DNA of 64,000 nucleotides from Pseudophaeomoniella oleicola (Eukaryota > Ascomycota > Eurotiomycetes > Phaeomoniellales > Phaeomoniellaceae). Shown here piece by piece: positions 48,422 through 60,615 of this stretch. The notes under the pieces were generated by a model. That model ran no database searches. It worked only from the letters and a program-made list of their open reading frames with translations, and was not told where the DNA came from. The stretch is from the NCBI GenBank assembly GCA_003868215.1, contig QWDQ01000047.1, forward strand, positions 1 through 64,000, read 5' to 3'. Both the position numbers and the translations under genes were made by a program. How positions within the stretch are numbered: position 1 is the first letter of the stretch; each line of letters begins with the position of its first letter.

Positions 48422-49604
48422 CTATCCAGTGACAAGGTCAACACTAAGTTCCGAGACCGTAAATGTCACCGTTGACGGCGAGTATAGAGCTTCAGAACCA
48501 AAAGCGATATAACCCAAGTAGTCCGAGCTTGTAGGCCCACCATAGGAACTCAAGTCATTGATCAAGACCTCGATATCGCCAGCAAAGGAGGTCGTATTGC
48601 TTTCAGCGACCCAGGTGAACACTCTTTGGCCCGTGTTCGAGTTCGAGCCACCGTAAAGATTGAAAGCGGTCGTATTGACCGTCGTCGTGGCTCTGACGCC
48701 ATCTTCAATGCCGATCGGTTGAGTCGCCAGCCCATAATTCCCCAACCAGATCATGACCTCATACGCAGAACTACTGGTGTTGGTAGCAGTGTGCCTGTCA
48801 GAGTCGAGGAAAATATCAAAACAAATGTTGGTGTTGGTGCCAGCTTCAGCGAGAGCAGCGTTGTTTTCCGTAGCGGCCGTGTCATTACCAGTGCCATATG
48901 TCCAGGAGACATCGACAGGAACCGAGGTCAGATTAGATAGTTGCACTGTTGTGGCATTGATGATTTCCGAGAAGTTGACTTGGGCGTTCGGGAAAGCGTG
49001 CACAGGCTGGGACTCCGGGCCTTGAGGATATTGCCATGTCGCGGTGAATCTGGGACCTGCTGCCCTTGACTGATACGTGCCATTCTCGTGAAAAGTGACC
49101 TACGCGTGAGAGGCATCATGTTAGCGGTTGTGAATCGCTGAAGCAGATGATGGAGATGTGTACTGACATTCATGCATAGACTACTTGAGCCTGTAGTGAC
49201 ACCCCATTGGTTAGGGTTAACTGGTAAAAGAACGGTGGTTAGTTTGATGTTCATGATCTGCAGGGCTAACGATAAGATATGCTGGGGGTGAGGCTACGGG
49301 GTGCGGCGGCACCACGAGATGACACCACCAATAAGTAAAATCACCACCAGATACACACAACACTGTCCCAAGCAATAAGCAGTAAGATGATCGGTAACTT
49401 ACAGGTATATCGGCCTGGGTCAGGAGAAAAACCATATGAAAGTTGACAGAAGACGTCGGTGGTGATTTTGTTGTTCGGCGGCGGAGCGAAGATGCTCTGA
49501 TGGCCACTTGAATGTCGCACATGATCAACCCCAAACAAGATGCCCAAGGTGACAGCCACTGGGAGTAACAGCAAGCCGAAGCTGACCAGCGATCGTATAC
49601 CCAT
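48422..49604 (-). CDS. Membrane-anchored GH12 endoglucanase/xyloglucanase-like enzyme
   Basis: Predicted 310-aa glycoside hydrolase family 12 protein. The N-terminus MGIRSLVSFGLLLLPVAVTL is one long hydrophobic helix after a short basic start, more like a type II signal anchor than a cleaved signal. The GH12 core follows: YTFNPNQWG, FTATWQYPQ, SWTYG, FDIFLDSD, YEVMIWLG (likely nucleophile E199) and FGSEALYS (likely acid/base E288). Exons: 49403-49604, 49168-49220 and 48422-49099; introns 182 bp (49221-49402) and 68 bp (49100-49167) keep frame. The first intron is long and could hide a small exon. GH12 enzymes cut beta-1,4-glucan, xyloglucan or mixed-linkage beta-glucan. It is divergent from the GT2 synthase gene. 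Confidence 0.87.
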
Positions 49605-50648
49605 AATGCTGTTGTTACTGATCTTCCTGGTCGTATGCGATATAACAGAAGGACGTAGGGTACAACCCACGAGGTAACAAGAATAGTTAGAGCACACGAC
49701 TGAGAATGCAGAAGCAACAGAACAATGGGATGGAATCAAAATTGAATTTCCAACGACGCTGACGGAGAAGAGGGTACGGATAGTCCAGTCAGCCTTTTCT
49801 CCTCTTTCTCCTTGTTGACCAAGACCGTTTCTCCGGGCAACTTTTCCCTTTTCTTGTTTTCCCTGCACGTCGGGTCTGAAACCAGTGGCACACCTTGTGA
49901 GCAAAAGCGGTAATGGGCAATGCAAATCAGCAATTTGAATCGGTCGACTAAGAGGCTTGGTTGATTCTGGTTTTTCAGGTACCCGTTTGCTTATCCTTTC
50001 GTGCCGTTGGTTCCCATTGTTGTTGCTGTGTTATGCTATGTTGTGCTATGTTATGCTGTGCTGTGCTGTGGTAACGGGAGAGGGGAAGAGACGGTAACAA
50101 GATCCAACAGCTAATTAATAATCCAACCAAGTCGATCAATAGTGCAGGGGGGGGCGCACTACGGTTCACAGTACACGGTTCACGGTACACGGTTCACGGT
50201 TCATCCATCGGTACAGGCTGATTCCCTGCTCAGCTCAGGCCCCATTGTTTTTCTTTGTTGCTAATCCCTCGTATTCTGTATTCTGACGCGTCCTTGTTGT
50301 GCCGTTGGTGTCTCTGGTTTGATCCTTTGGTGTCCTTTGGTGTCTTTTGGTGTCTTGGATGGTGGAGTGGGAATGTGCCGAAAAGGTAGAAGAACAAGGA
50401 AAATACGAAGATTGACTGGATCAACTGGGTCAACTGGATTAATTGGATTGAATGGATTGAAAGGATTGCGCGGGAAAGAACATGGCCCCCCGCGCTATTT
50501 CACCTTAGTCCGTAGTATCCGTATTATAGGTAACTTACCGTGAAGAATTCTAATGATTCTAATTATATTTGCACGGTTTTCTCTTTGAATTGTTCTCTTT
50601 CTTTGCCTAAGTACCTAGGTATTGTACATAGTAATGAGAGCCTACCAT

Positions 50649-50704
50649 ACCTGAGGCACAGTACCTGAGGCACAGTACCTGAGGCACAGTACCTGAGGCA
50701 CAGT
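50649..50704. repeat. 14-bp tandem repeat
   Basis: Four perfect copies of ACCTGAGGCACAGT followed by a partial ACCTG. Confidence 0.95.
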
Positions 50705-50849
50705 ACCTGCCATTCGTCCACCAACAGTAATAATTACCTTTAGGTAACCCTACCTCAGTACAGCACAGGTAATAAATAACACACGCCTGCAATAGCTCAT
50801 TTCCTTTGTCGCCCGGAGCATCAAATCCTGTCCAGTACTGACGGAAGAC

Positions 50850-50877
50850 ATACTACGTACAGTCTCGTACGTAGTAT
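50850..50877. repeat. Perfect 11-bp inverted repeat (TACGTA-type)
   Basis: Arms ATACTACGTAC (50850-50860) and GTACGTAGTAT (50867-50877) enclose the 6-nt loop AGTCTC. Confidence 0.95.
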
Positions 50878-51612
50878 AACTAATTATAAGTTACTATGCC
50901 TACCGTTATGATCTTCGGGCATTCACAAGTCGCAAGTCTCCGCCCGGGGGTGGCTCCCTCTTTGGCGCCCTTGTGCCTTGAATGCCTCATGCCTCATGGC
51001 TCTTCCTTGCTTATTTCCCTTGTTTGCTGTGCTTCCGTGTCGTGCCTTAAAGGAGGATCCAGTCAGTTTCTCCATAACAATATCTATTCTTTCGTCATTA
51101 GATCGGTCTTAAAGTGATCAATTAGGAAGGGGAAAGGAAGGATCTGCTTAACGGGTGAATAAGCCACCCGAGCTATTCCCCCTCAGTTCCTCGAAACACT
51201 GGATCGGCTGGTTGGCTGGTTGATTGAGGCTGGTCCCGTGCAATTGGCTCCTTGGTTCGCTGGCAACTGCTGACTGGTGACTGGTGACTGGCAACGAACG
51301 GGTTTTCTCGGCAACAAACCAAAGCGGCGCAGTGAGACAAAGCTCAGTGTCTTTTTTTTTGCTGACATATGGGAATACTGGATGCATTGCATTGCAGCTC
51401 CGCAAATCTACCTTCTCTCCCTCTTCTTTCTTCCCATCTAACGAGTAATCACTTGACTTGACTTGACTTTTTGTCGTTCGTTGCCCTTTCGTGGTGCTGA
51501 TCATTCTTTCGTTCTTGTCCTGAGCAGATCACCCCCGCCTCTCTTTCACCTGGATGCATTCCACCGTGTTTCGCTGAGATCGGTTCTGTTGTGACTTGTT
51601 TACACCACTAAG

Positions 51613-53939
51613 ATGTCCTCCAACGAATGGAGAAGATCAGATACTGGGTCTTGGAACGAGTCTTATCCTGACCTTCACGATCAGGCTACACGCCCTCATA
51701 CCAACTCATATACACGTCCGTTCAACCCATATGCCGTATTAAGAGATCAGGAACCCGTGCAACAACACTTTCCTTCTCAGAGACAAGAATGGGCGCAGAG
51801 ATCCTTGTCCGATTTCCAGCCTGAGAGTATAGCAGAGACTCCGACTCCGACTCAAGGCACGCCGTTACGGTCTCTGACCCCAAATCATAATTACTTCTAC
51901 TCTGCTTCACCTACTGTATGATGACTCTCTTGATACTTGCAAGATTGCATGATGCTAATTAGAACAAGAGCAAGTTATCCCTCGCGCAGTCGACTGCACC
52001 TCTGTTCCCGGACGCCCCGTCGACTTATTTTACGAGAGAAAAGATCAAGGATGGTTCGATTGCACGGCTTCACGAACGAGACGATTATGGCTTTCTTCCG
52101 AGATGGAAACGCTACCTCTACAACCTGGCGCCGTTCCTGACGGTCCTGACGCTGGGACTGTACTGGCTATATTTCGCCCTTCGCATCTATTGTGTGGTAG
52201 ATGCTCAACACGAAGAAGGAAGGACCTTTCCGTTGGCTTGGGTTTTCATCGCTATCGAGGTTGCTGTTGCTATCCCAGTCTTCTTGCAATCCGTCTGGTC
52301 CGTCTTTATTTTGAAGAAGAGGAAGCGATCGAAGTACCGCCTGCTGGGCAACGAAGTTCCGACTGTTGATGTCTTCATTACTTGCTGCGGAGAAGAAGAC
52401 GATGTGGTGTTGGATACGCTCCGAGCCGCATGTGATGTCGACTACCCACCTGACAGATTTCGCGTCATTGTGCTCGACGATGGCAAATCTGACAACCTCA
52501 AGGATTCCGTGAAAGACTTAGCAAACATATACCCCAATGCGATGTACATGCGTCGGCCAAAGTTCCCCGGCGTACCGCATCATTTCAAAGCTGGCAACTT
52601 GAACTACGGCATTCAAGAAACCCTCAACCTTCCTGGAGGCGGCGGAGAGCTGATCGCAGCTCTCGACGCAGACATGATACCAGAACGGGATTGGCTGCGG
52701 GCTCTCATTCCCCATTTGCTCATCGATGAGAAATTGGCCATGGCCTGTCCTCCTCAGTTGTTCTATAATGTCCCCGCCGGGGATCCTCTGTGTCAGAGTC
52801 TGGATTTCTTCGTGCATGTCTCCGAGCCTATCAAAGACGCTCTCGGCGTCGCTTGGTGCACAGGATCCGGCTATGTCGTAAAGCGTGCCGCTCTGGCCGA
52901 GATTGGTAATTTCCCGCTGGGCTCGCTGGCTGAAGATGTCGCTACATCCACGCTCCTCCTGGGCCGTGGTTACAAAACCGCCTACATCCATGAAGGCCTT
53001 CAATATGGCACCGTGCCTGAGACTTTCAGTGGTCATCTCAAACAACGGACACGCTGGGCTATTGGGACAGTCGACACCTCGTTCAAACTCCGCTTCTATC
53101 TCTGGGGTAGCAAGATCCGCCGCCTTACGCTTGCGCAACGGACTTCCAGCTTCTGTTACGCCGTCATGTCCCTTTTCAATATCATTCTCGTCCTCTCTGT
53201 GTTTGCCATGCCTATCGTTCTAATCGCAGGGCAGAGGCTCATTGCCTACGCAAATGACAATCAGCTTCGATGGCTGATCCGCGCCAGTTTCGCAGCGATG
53301 ATAAGCAATCGCATATGTGAACTCGCGCTCTACCTACCATCCGGATACACCACAGGTCAACGCGGGTCGAGGTCTCAACTCTGGATGAGCCCGTACATCG
53401 CCCTGACGATCATCCGAGCCTTCATCCTTCCGACCTGGCTCGGCGGGGAAACCCAAGCCTTCAAACCCAGCGGCAGCTTGAAATCCTCACTCAACGAACG
53501 TGATCCCCTCAACCGCGCCAACATGTTCCGCCGTCTGCGCGTCATCCTCGTCAACAACCTCGCCATCTTTCACCTCCTGTACGTCTACTTCTGTCTCGTC
53601 GCGGTCGTGCTCTCCTCGTACCGTTGTGTGATCGAAAACGTCGATGACGGCACCCGCTCGGAGCTCACCTGCCTCCTCACACACGCCTTCTGGCCACCCC
53701 TCACCTGGGTCCTGATCGTGACCGCGTTCTGGATCCCGATCACCTACGCGTGCGACCCGCCGAGCATGTCGGCCGACCGCGAGACGTATCTGAAGCGCGA
53801 CCCGAAAACCGGCGTTGCCCATCCGAACGAGAAGAGCAAGAAGATCGGCTTTTTGACCGAGACAGCGCTTTACGAGATCGAGTATACGCTGACGACGGCA
53901 TTCACGACGTTGGTTTTCATCGTTAGTTTCTTCTACTAA
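51613..53939 (+). CDS. Cellulose-synthase-like GT2 processive glycosyltransferase
   Basis: Predicted 757-aa integral membrane polysaccharide synthase. Exon 1 (51613-51915) encodes a polar cytosolic N-terminus. A 53-bp intron (51916-51968) joins ..SASPT to SKLSLAQ. Exon 2 runs 51969-53939. Two membrane helices (about 145-175 and 190-215) precede the cytosolic GT-A domain with all processive GT2 motifs: VLDDG (D271-D272), ALDADM (DxD about 334-336), LAEDVATS (ED about 423-424) and QRTRW (about 460-464). Four to five further helices complete the channel. The group includes bacterial BcsA-like enzymes and A. fumigatus Tft1, needed for beta-1,3;1,4-glucan. Sugar and linkage here are not known; a mixed-linkage or cellulose-like glucan is my inference. 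It is divergent from a GH12 endoglucanase. Confidence 0.9.
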
Positions 53940-55044
53940 TGATGCTGTTTTTTTACCCTCGAAGCGTTCCTCTTCATTCCGACGACACCGATCCTCTTGG
54001 ATCACGAAAGGGGCTGCAGCTAGGTAGTGGACGGCCGAAGACTGCAATTCCCGTAGGAGGTATCTTATATACACATCGCTAGACCGAAGCAGAACCGGCA
54101 GACGCACCTCACCCCTTCGCTTTCGACTGCGTCACGTCTACGATCGCGGAGATGAACAAACGCGACCGAAATCCAAGAAATCTAGTCCCCGCCGTATCGA
54201 CATATACACACTTTTACACTGCATCACTTTATTCGAAACATTACGTGCATTCGGAGCGAAAAGAAAGGAGAAGAAAAACAGAACGAGGCCGGTGGATGGT
54301 GGACATGTATCCATCTATCTCATATAATAATCGGAGTAGCGACCGGGGGATGCTGGTGATGGTGGTGATGGGTTCCGCATGGCGTTTTATCTTCGATCTC
54401 TGGTTTTGATCTGGTTTTGAATTTGGTTCTCAAATCTTCATTTTACGACCTACCTTGCAAGGTAGGTCATGGTATTCCCCAGCAGCGGGGTGGAAAGCAC
54501 CACTCTGGGGGGTGAGGGATGAATTTTTATCCCACTCTTATATATACGAATTTTCTTTGAGAGGGGGCGGGGGGGAAGGATATGAATCGGATTGGGAAAC
54601 AATTGGTAAGTTAACGTTATTTGGATGGTTAGATCTATTTTTGCCATGAAAAGCCTCCCCCCTTTATTTGGGGGCGGGGAGGGAAGGAAAGCAGGATATG
54701 GGGAGCAGATCAAATGTAAATAAAGATTTCTAGTAAGATAGATACTTAACAGATACCTGAGATGTATATCAATTCTTTTTCTCTTCTTCTGACTTGGATT
54801 CTATGAAGGGATGGAGAGAGTGAGAGAGGTTTGTAGAGCTAGTACGCTATGTACATTGGCTACCTAGGTAGGTATCCTAAAGTACGTGAGTAGCTATAGT
54901 AATATATTAAGTGTGATATAGAAGGATTAGTCGATGGATGATGGCCCTTCTTGAATACTTTTTGGCAATAGCAATAGCAATAGCAAGAGAATGGGACGGA
55001 CGGACAGAGACAAAAGAGTAGAAGTCTTCTTCTTCTGATAAAAT
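53940..55044. other. Convergent intergenic region, GT2 / MFS
   Basis: 1.1 kb. It holds a 22-bp perfect palindrome (54447-54468), a C-run/G-run imperfect hairpin (54650-54685), a CCTAGGTAGG motif (54861-54874) and GCAATA hexamers (54968-54985). Short open frames have no motif. Confidence 0.6.
54447..54468. repeat. 22-bp perfect palindrome
   Basis: Half-site GACCTACCTTG followed immediately by its exact reverse complement CAAGGTAGGTC. Confidence 0.95.
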
Positions 55045-56797
55045 TTAATAAGTAAATCTAAAGCGCGGATGTTCATCCCCCAACCCCGCTTGTTCTACCT
55101 CCGTCAACCCCGTCAACCGCCCATCCCTGCCCCCTCGCTGGCGGATCCGATTCTCACGCACGAGCACGGCCCAAAACGCCGTACAGGCCAAGCCGCAGAG
55201 CCAGACGAGCGCGAGACTGAGCCCGAAGCCGAGCGGATACGTCGGGGCTTGGGATTTCAGGTAGATGTTCGAGGCGACGAGGCCGCCGCAGTTGCCGAGG
55301 CCGATTTGGAGGGCGGCGCCGATGCCGCGTTTGTAGTGGCCCGAGAGGTTGTTGTTGAGCCAGGCGATGGTGACGGGTTGGGTGATGTAGGCGCCGGTGG
55401 TGATGGCGTAGAGGGCGAAGTAGCGGGCGCCGATGGGGATATGATGGTGGGACGTCGAGAGGAGGAGGAGGGTGTAGCCGATGGTGGCGATTAGGCAGCC
55501 GAGGATCGTGAAGAGGTAGCGGTGTTGGAGGTAGTCGGAGAGGAAGGCGATGGTCAAGGTGATGCAGGTTGCGACGATGTAGATCGGGATTGACATCACT
55601 TGGGCCTTGACGCTGGTCCATCCGAGTTGGCTGAGGATGGTAGGGGTGAAGAAAGACGTGCTGTATCCGGTGTTGACGATTCCTATGTGTAGTAGTCAGC
55701 TCACAATTGGTGAGAGTTGCTTTGTCTGACACCGGCTTACCAAGGTACATCAACACACCCAGGTAGATCTTCGGATCTCCAAAAACAAGACGGGCAGTCC
55801 GCTTGTCCCAATGGTCGCTGTTGGATGGACCGGCATCGACAGCCAAACGGTGCAGTAGCTGCTCGCGTTCTGAGACTGTCAGGAAGCTAGCTGTCTCGGG
55901 CCAGTCAGGTAAGATGAAGAACGCGGCGACAGCTACCACGACCGTGAAAAGACCTTCAGTAATGAAGATCCATCTCCAGCCGCCCATGTTGGCGATGCCG
56001 TCCATGTGAGCGACCCCATAAGCAAGGAGCTACGAATGCTGATTAGCACAAGTAGGAGCAGTCCTCAGATCCCAACACTCACCCCGCTGAAAGCCCCAGA
56101 TAGAATCGAAGCAGAGAAGAAGATGTTGACTCTCCACTGAAGTTCCAGACGCTTATAGTACATCGATATAAGGTATATAGCGCCTAATAGAGATCAGCAA
56201 TGATGTATTGGCTCTTGTGAAGCTTGGCTCACCTGGAACAAACCCGGCTTCGAAGGCACCGAGAAACAGACGACAGACCACCAAGCCAGCATAGCTCTGA
56301 GTCACACCCTGGCATACAGTAATGATGCCTGAGATCTACTGTGAGTAATCTTGAGCAATGCAAACAGCAAAGACACTTACCCCAGCCAAGCATGATCCCC
56401 GGCAACCATATCGAGGGCTTGATGTTCTTGAGCAACATATTGCATGGTACTTCCAGCAATATGTAGAACAAGAAGAACACAAACAGGGCGACGTTGTAAT
56501 CGTTGCCGCCCATGTGCAGGTCTTTCTCCAGTCCTTGGATCCTCGCATTCCCGATGTTGATCCTGTCTATGAAGGAACACAGACTGGGGTCTCGTCAACA
56601 ATGTCAAGTAGCGGCAAGTAGCCGACTTACTAGAGAATGCAAAGGATTGGGAGAAGGTTAAGATCAATCTTCCGTAAGAGCTTCCTCTCCGATACGGTCT
56701 CCATCGTTGTTTGCTGTTCGAGGTGCTGGGAAGGCTCGGAGACAGGCGAGTCGATCCGCTTTTCGAGCATTGCCTTTCCCATGTTGATGGCTGCCAT
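55045..56797 (-). CDS. MFS transporter, anion:cation symporter family (Dal5/Tna1-like)
   Basis: Predicted 497-aa plasma-membrane transporter with about 12 membrane segments. The N-terminus (RKIDLNLLPILCILYLCSF, then DRINIGNARI) is the typical start of this family. GVTQSYAGLVVCRLFLGAFEAGFVPGAIYLISMYY is transmembrane region 3-4 with the conserved R..LG..EAG..P..-type motif. Six exons: 56631-56797, 56381-56583, 56233-56328, 56083-56183, 55741-56029 and 55045-55682. Five introns of 47-58 bp, all GT..AG, keep frame. The family carries allantoate, nicotinate, other vitamins, small peptides or organic anions; the substrate is not readable. The frame continues upstream only to TTG at 56827, so I use ATG 56797. 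Confidence 0.92.
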
Positions 56798-59700
56798 TGT
56801 GATGTTAATAGATTGGATGAATTGCAATTAATGGGACACGGGTGGCGGGGTAAACTGAAGAGCAATGAGGAAGGAAGCACACAAAAAAGAGGCAATGAGC
56901 AAGAATTGGAATTGTACAACTATTCCCGGTACTTGTAGAGAGTGAATGTGCGCGATGAGGATGGCGACACAGGATAGATGATATTTAGATGCCGATGAAC
57001 CGATCCGAGGAAAGCATATTGAACAAGATGGAGCTGGGAGGGGATGAAGTAGGAGAAAGTGTACAAACCCATGGCTCATCATGGGGGTCCTTTACGGGAA
57101 CATGATCCCTGTGTACCATGTCCACGGCTCCCTGTAGGTGAAGGACATCATCAGAGCCCATCAGACGACATCCAGGACAGCATCATTGATTTTGAGACGG
57201 GTGAACCTGATCTGTGCCAGGCGTATCCCAGACGGATAGCTGCATTGTTGGCACCCCCGATACTGGAGTATGCATCGTCAAGACACAGAACGAAAACAAG
57301 GAAGTCTGCATATAGAATTAAATATATACAATGTCATTGGCAATCAATGACGATCTCCACGTTATAGCGAGGACCGAGGAGTAGAGAAAAGGGTAAAGGG
57401 TAAACTGATATATCGCTTACTGTATACAGAGAGATTGAAATATCGAGAAAAGTGGAAAAGGAGGGATGAAGATCAATCGGCTTGTCTGCCACCCCCCGCA
57501 AAAATGCATCCCCCGCTTTGAGGGGTTGGGATCCTATTCTGCCATCAGGTTTGCATTCTCATTGATAGCCTGGATTGGTTGTGAGCATGTAATCGAATTC
57601 ATCGTTTGCGTTGCTTTTCAACAGCAGATTGTACTACATGAGAGTCTGAGCTGTAACTCCTTCAAGCCTGCGTAGGGCAGATCTCGGAAAGGACATCTAC
57701 CCACTCGTTCAAGGATACTCCTGGTAGACATTCGGGAGATTGTTACTCTGTTGGACCTTATCGAACTGATCTGAACTATGTTGATGATCCTCTATTGTCT
57801 CTCTTCGCGGATAAGAGAGCGGTCCTTTGTTCAGTACCACCACCAGAGCTGGACAAATTTGAGTGTAGCAGTCAACAGTGCTGACGATCAGATGTTTTCG
57901 TTTACTTTGCGCTCACCGCCAAATGGACAGCACATCTGTACTCTCAGGTCAATTACACATTGACCAACGGCAACGCTCTCCTATTCCAGACGTTATCTCT
58001 CCCACTCATCTCTCAGAGAAGAAGTGGCGGTCGTGTTCATGCAGGGCTATCACCTGTACAGATGACAAACTCCAGATTCAAAATTTTCCGAATCTATGAC
58101 TAGACATGATCGTCGAAATCAGTATGCGAGCTGCAGGTCTCCTGCATAAGACCGCCGGCGATTTCCTTGTCTGCAATCCGGCTGGAGGTATGCAGGTAGC
58201 CGATGACTATTTGATCAAAGTGCTTGGCATGTGATGTTGTTGTACGAGAGATGCTGACATGCATTTGCAGTATTAGGAAGGTTTTCGGTCATGGGAGCGA
58301 ACTGATTTGACAACAGACCTTACTCTGTGGCTTGGAGAGAGCCGTCGATCATGCACAACAAGTACGTGGACTACATGTTGTTGACCTATCCGACATCTCC
58401 GTTTCGAGAATGTATCCCGACGTCAGTTCAGACAAGCTGTTCCGAAACCAATCCATATATACAGTGCAGATACAGATTCTTCTGAGAACAAACAGGCACT
58501 TCTCAATGATGTTCAGACTGACTTGTGGCAGGGATCAAGGAGCTTTTTTGGTGATTTCCAGGCGTGCATCGTACACTTAGGACACCAGTCTCTTAAAACT
58601 CGCGTTTGTACATCTATGACTGTCCTGAAAGTCACCGAGTACACGTGGGTTCATCGTGCTTGATTGGTCACGCTCGTCATCATCTAAAACTTGAAAGGAT
58701 TCTACGTCCTACAACACAACGAGCACCTACTCAACGTAGCACAAACAAGCCCAACATCCACTCACCCAAAATGACAACATCTTTCTGGCACCTGACAACA
58801 TCGAGGCTCAATCGCCACTCCAGTTACTGACAGGGATGCCTATGGATGCATGCTACACCGCCTCCGGAGGTATCACTCTTCACAGTCGTCGAGGTGGTAC
58901 CAGACGGCGGTAATGATCGCGATCGTTCGAGCAGGATCAATCTTTCATCATCAAGCTGTGCGGAATTTCTCTCGTTGCTCAAGACTGATCAGGCCAACCA
59001 TTCTACCCGTTTCATTCTCACTATCTATCTCCGGAACTTGAACCTATAGCATACAACAGCGAGTACCCTATCTATACCCCGTATCACGCGAACTCCCTCC
59101 CCAAGGTCTCACTGGTCAAGATCCGATCCAATCCCCCTTCCCATCCTCAATTTCAACCTCCAGCCCATCTATAGTATTTCCTCCATCGTCCTCAACAATT
59201 CAAATCTTTCTCCTGATCTTGATCTACTATTACCTGTTATACTCACTCACTCACTCACAACCTACGTAGCTATGTAAATACCGTACCTATAACATTAGAA
59301 ACTCCACAAAATCCGTAACCACTCAGAACCCCTTCGCTTTGAATATCTTACAATGTTAAGACCCCGTCTTCATCTTCTCTCATCGTTAACAATTTCTTTC
59401 AAAGGCTTTCCCTCCTTCCTCCTCCATCCCCTAATCCATTCCCCTCCAACCTACTATCTCTTGTCCCCTCTTCCCCTTTTGAAATCTGAACGACAAATAT
59501 ACTTGTAAACACATATGTACTATGTATATTTATATCAGGTTGCAAAGGTACCTACGTACCTGGATGATCCTGTAGATGTAGAGATCTATCCAGGTCTGAT
59601 CAAGACCTTTGGGATACTGTATATTTACTTGTATAGGTAGGTACCTAGGTACCTATCTAAGTTAAGTCTATAAGCTAGGTGTGTATCTGGAATTGGTCTA

Positions 59701-59904
59701 CTTTGACGTGAGGATAGATGGAGAGATATAAGGAGAGAGAGAGAAGAAGAAGAAAGAGAAAGAGAACAAGTGAAAAAGGGGGGCTGATTATACGAGTTCC
59801 TTCCTCAACCGCCTCCTTCATACCTGATTCCGATGTGATTATACTTGCTTGAAAACCCCAACAATGCCCCCTGCCATATAAAACTCCATTTGTCTCCCTA
59901 CTTA
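56798..59904. other. 3.1-kb region without a supportable gene
   Basis: Upstream of the MFS gene and downstream of the small membrane protein. Short open frames occur (57059-57367, 58103-58228, 58332-58580, 58846-59049), but none shows a domain or a convincing exon chain. The end (59500-59660) carries TACGTACC and CCTAGGTACC motifs. Confidence 0.55.
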
Positions 59905-60615
59905 TCAGAAAAATATCGTACCCCCTTTTTCTTTTTTTCTCCTCAGTATCAACGGTGGGATCCGCGTGACAAGAGCTTCCAGGAAAGCCACGTACGAGAT
60001 CCCGAACGGTGCAAAAGCACCAACAATATACAAAAAGCCCATCTCCTGTTGGGACGCTGGCCTGAACCGAATCACCAAGTACAGTCCTGCTAGTAAAGAG
60101 ATAGCGGCGAGAAGCCCTGTAGAGCGAGAGGAGGAGACAAGGTAAGGTTATAATGCTGGAACTTGTACTTTCAATAGAAAACAAGGAGAGGATATCTGGG
60201 CGAACTTACAAAGCCTCCTCTTCTTCTTCTGTGCGTCCCCTCTGACGGGCAACCGCTCTCGTAACAGTACGCGATCAGCGTCCGAAACCCCGTGTTCATC
60301 GCACCACAATACGGTACCGAACACGGCTCCAAAAGTGTGTCGGAATTTCGACAGTTCGTGTTCGTGGTATGCGGTTCCACTGCCTTCCTGCCAGCGGCTT
60401 GCGATCGAGACTGCTTCGTCTTCGTCGAGGATGTAGATCTCAAGAAGATGAGATGAGATGAAAGTCCGAACCTGAGATGCTGTAGAGGCATCGTTTAACG
60501 GCGGTGATGATGTAGTAGTAGTAGACTGACTTGCTTTGGCGGGATTCGTGATATTTGTTGTGATATCTACCCATTGTTGGGATGATTCATCGTCGGAAGA
60601 TGTTATAGTTGTCAT
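59905..60615 (-). CDS. Hypothetical small membrane protein
   Basis: Predicted 205 aa from two exons: 60210-60615 and 59905-60116, with a 93-bp intron (60117-60209; donor GTAAGT, acceptor CTCTACAG). The first 60 residues are Ser/Thr-rich and acidic. About 60-120 form a soluble segment with HELSKFRHTFGAVFGTVLW. After the basic QKKKRRL the second exon gives two hydrophobic helices (LLAAISLLAGLYLVIRF and FLYIVGAFAPFGISYVAFL) and a short basic tail. The join turning an apparently non-coding second part into clean membrane helices supports the model. I do not recognise a family. Confidence 0.6.

Larger units (their letters stand above)
49605..51612. promoter_or_regulatory. Divergent 2-kb region between GH12 and GT2 genes
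   Basis: Contains several tandem and inverted repeats: TGTGCTATG-type repeats (50026-50072), GGTTCACGGTACAC repeats (50163-50202), TTTGGTGTC repeats (50318-50356), a CTGGATCAA-type decamer series (50415-50465), a 14-bp array (50649-50704), a CCTAGGTA motif (50613-50620) and a perfect 11-bp hairpin (50850-50877). No gene is seen. It should hold both promoters; shared control is inferred only from position. Confidence 0.5.

Noticed and set aside
52518-53138. 206-codon minus-strand frame
   Set aside because: Antisense shadow of the GT2 catalytic domain.
53487-54107. 206-codon minus-strand frame
   Set aside because: Antisense shadow of the GT2 C-terminal helices plus 3' sequence.
55069-55494. 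141-codon plus-strand frame
   Set aside because: Antisense shadow of the last MFS exon, whose membrane helices are clear on the minus strand.
58096-58315. Short frame with an intron-like GTGATG..TTGCAG that extends it
   Set aside because: Even when extended it stays very short, ends at once and shows no recognisable family; could be a gene relic but not supportable.
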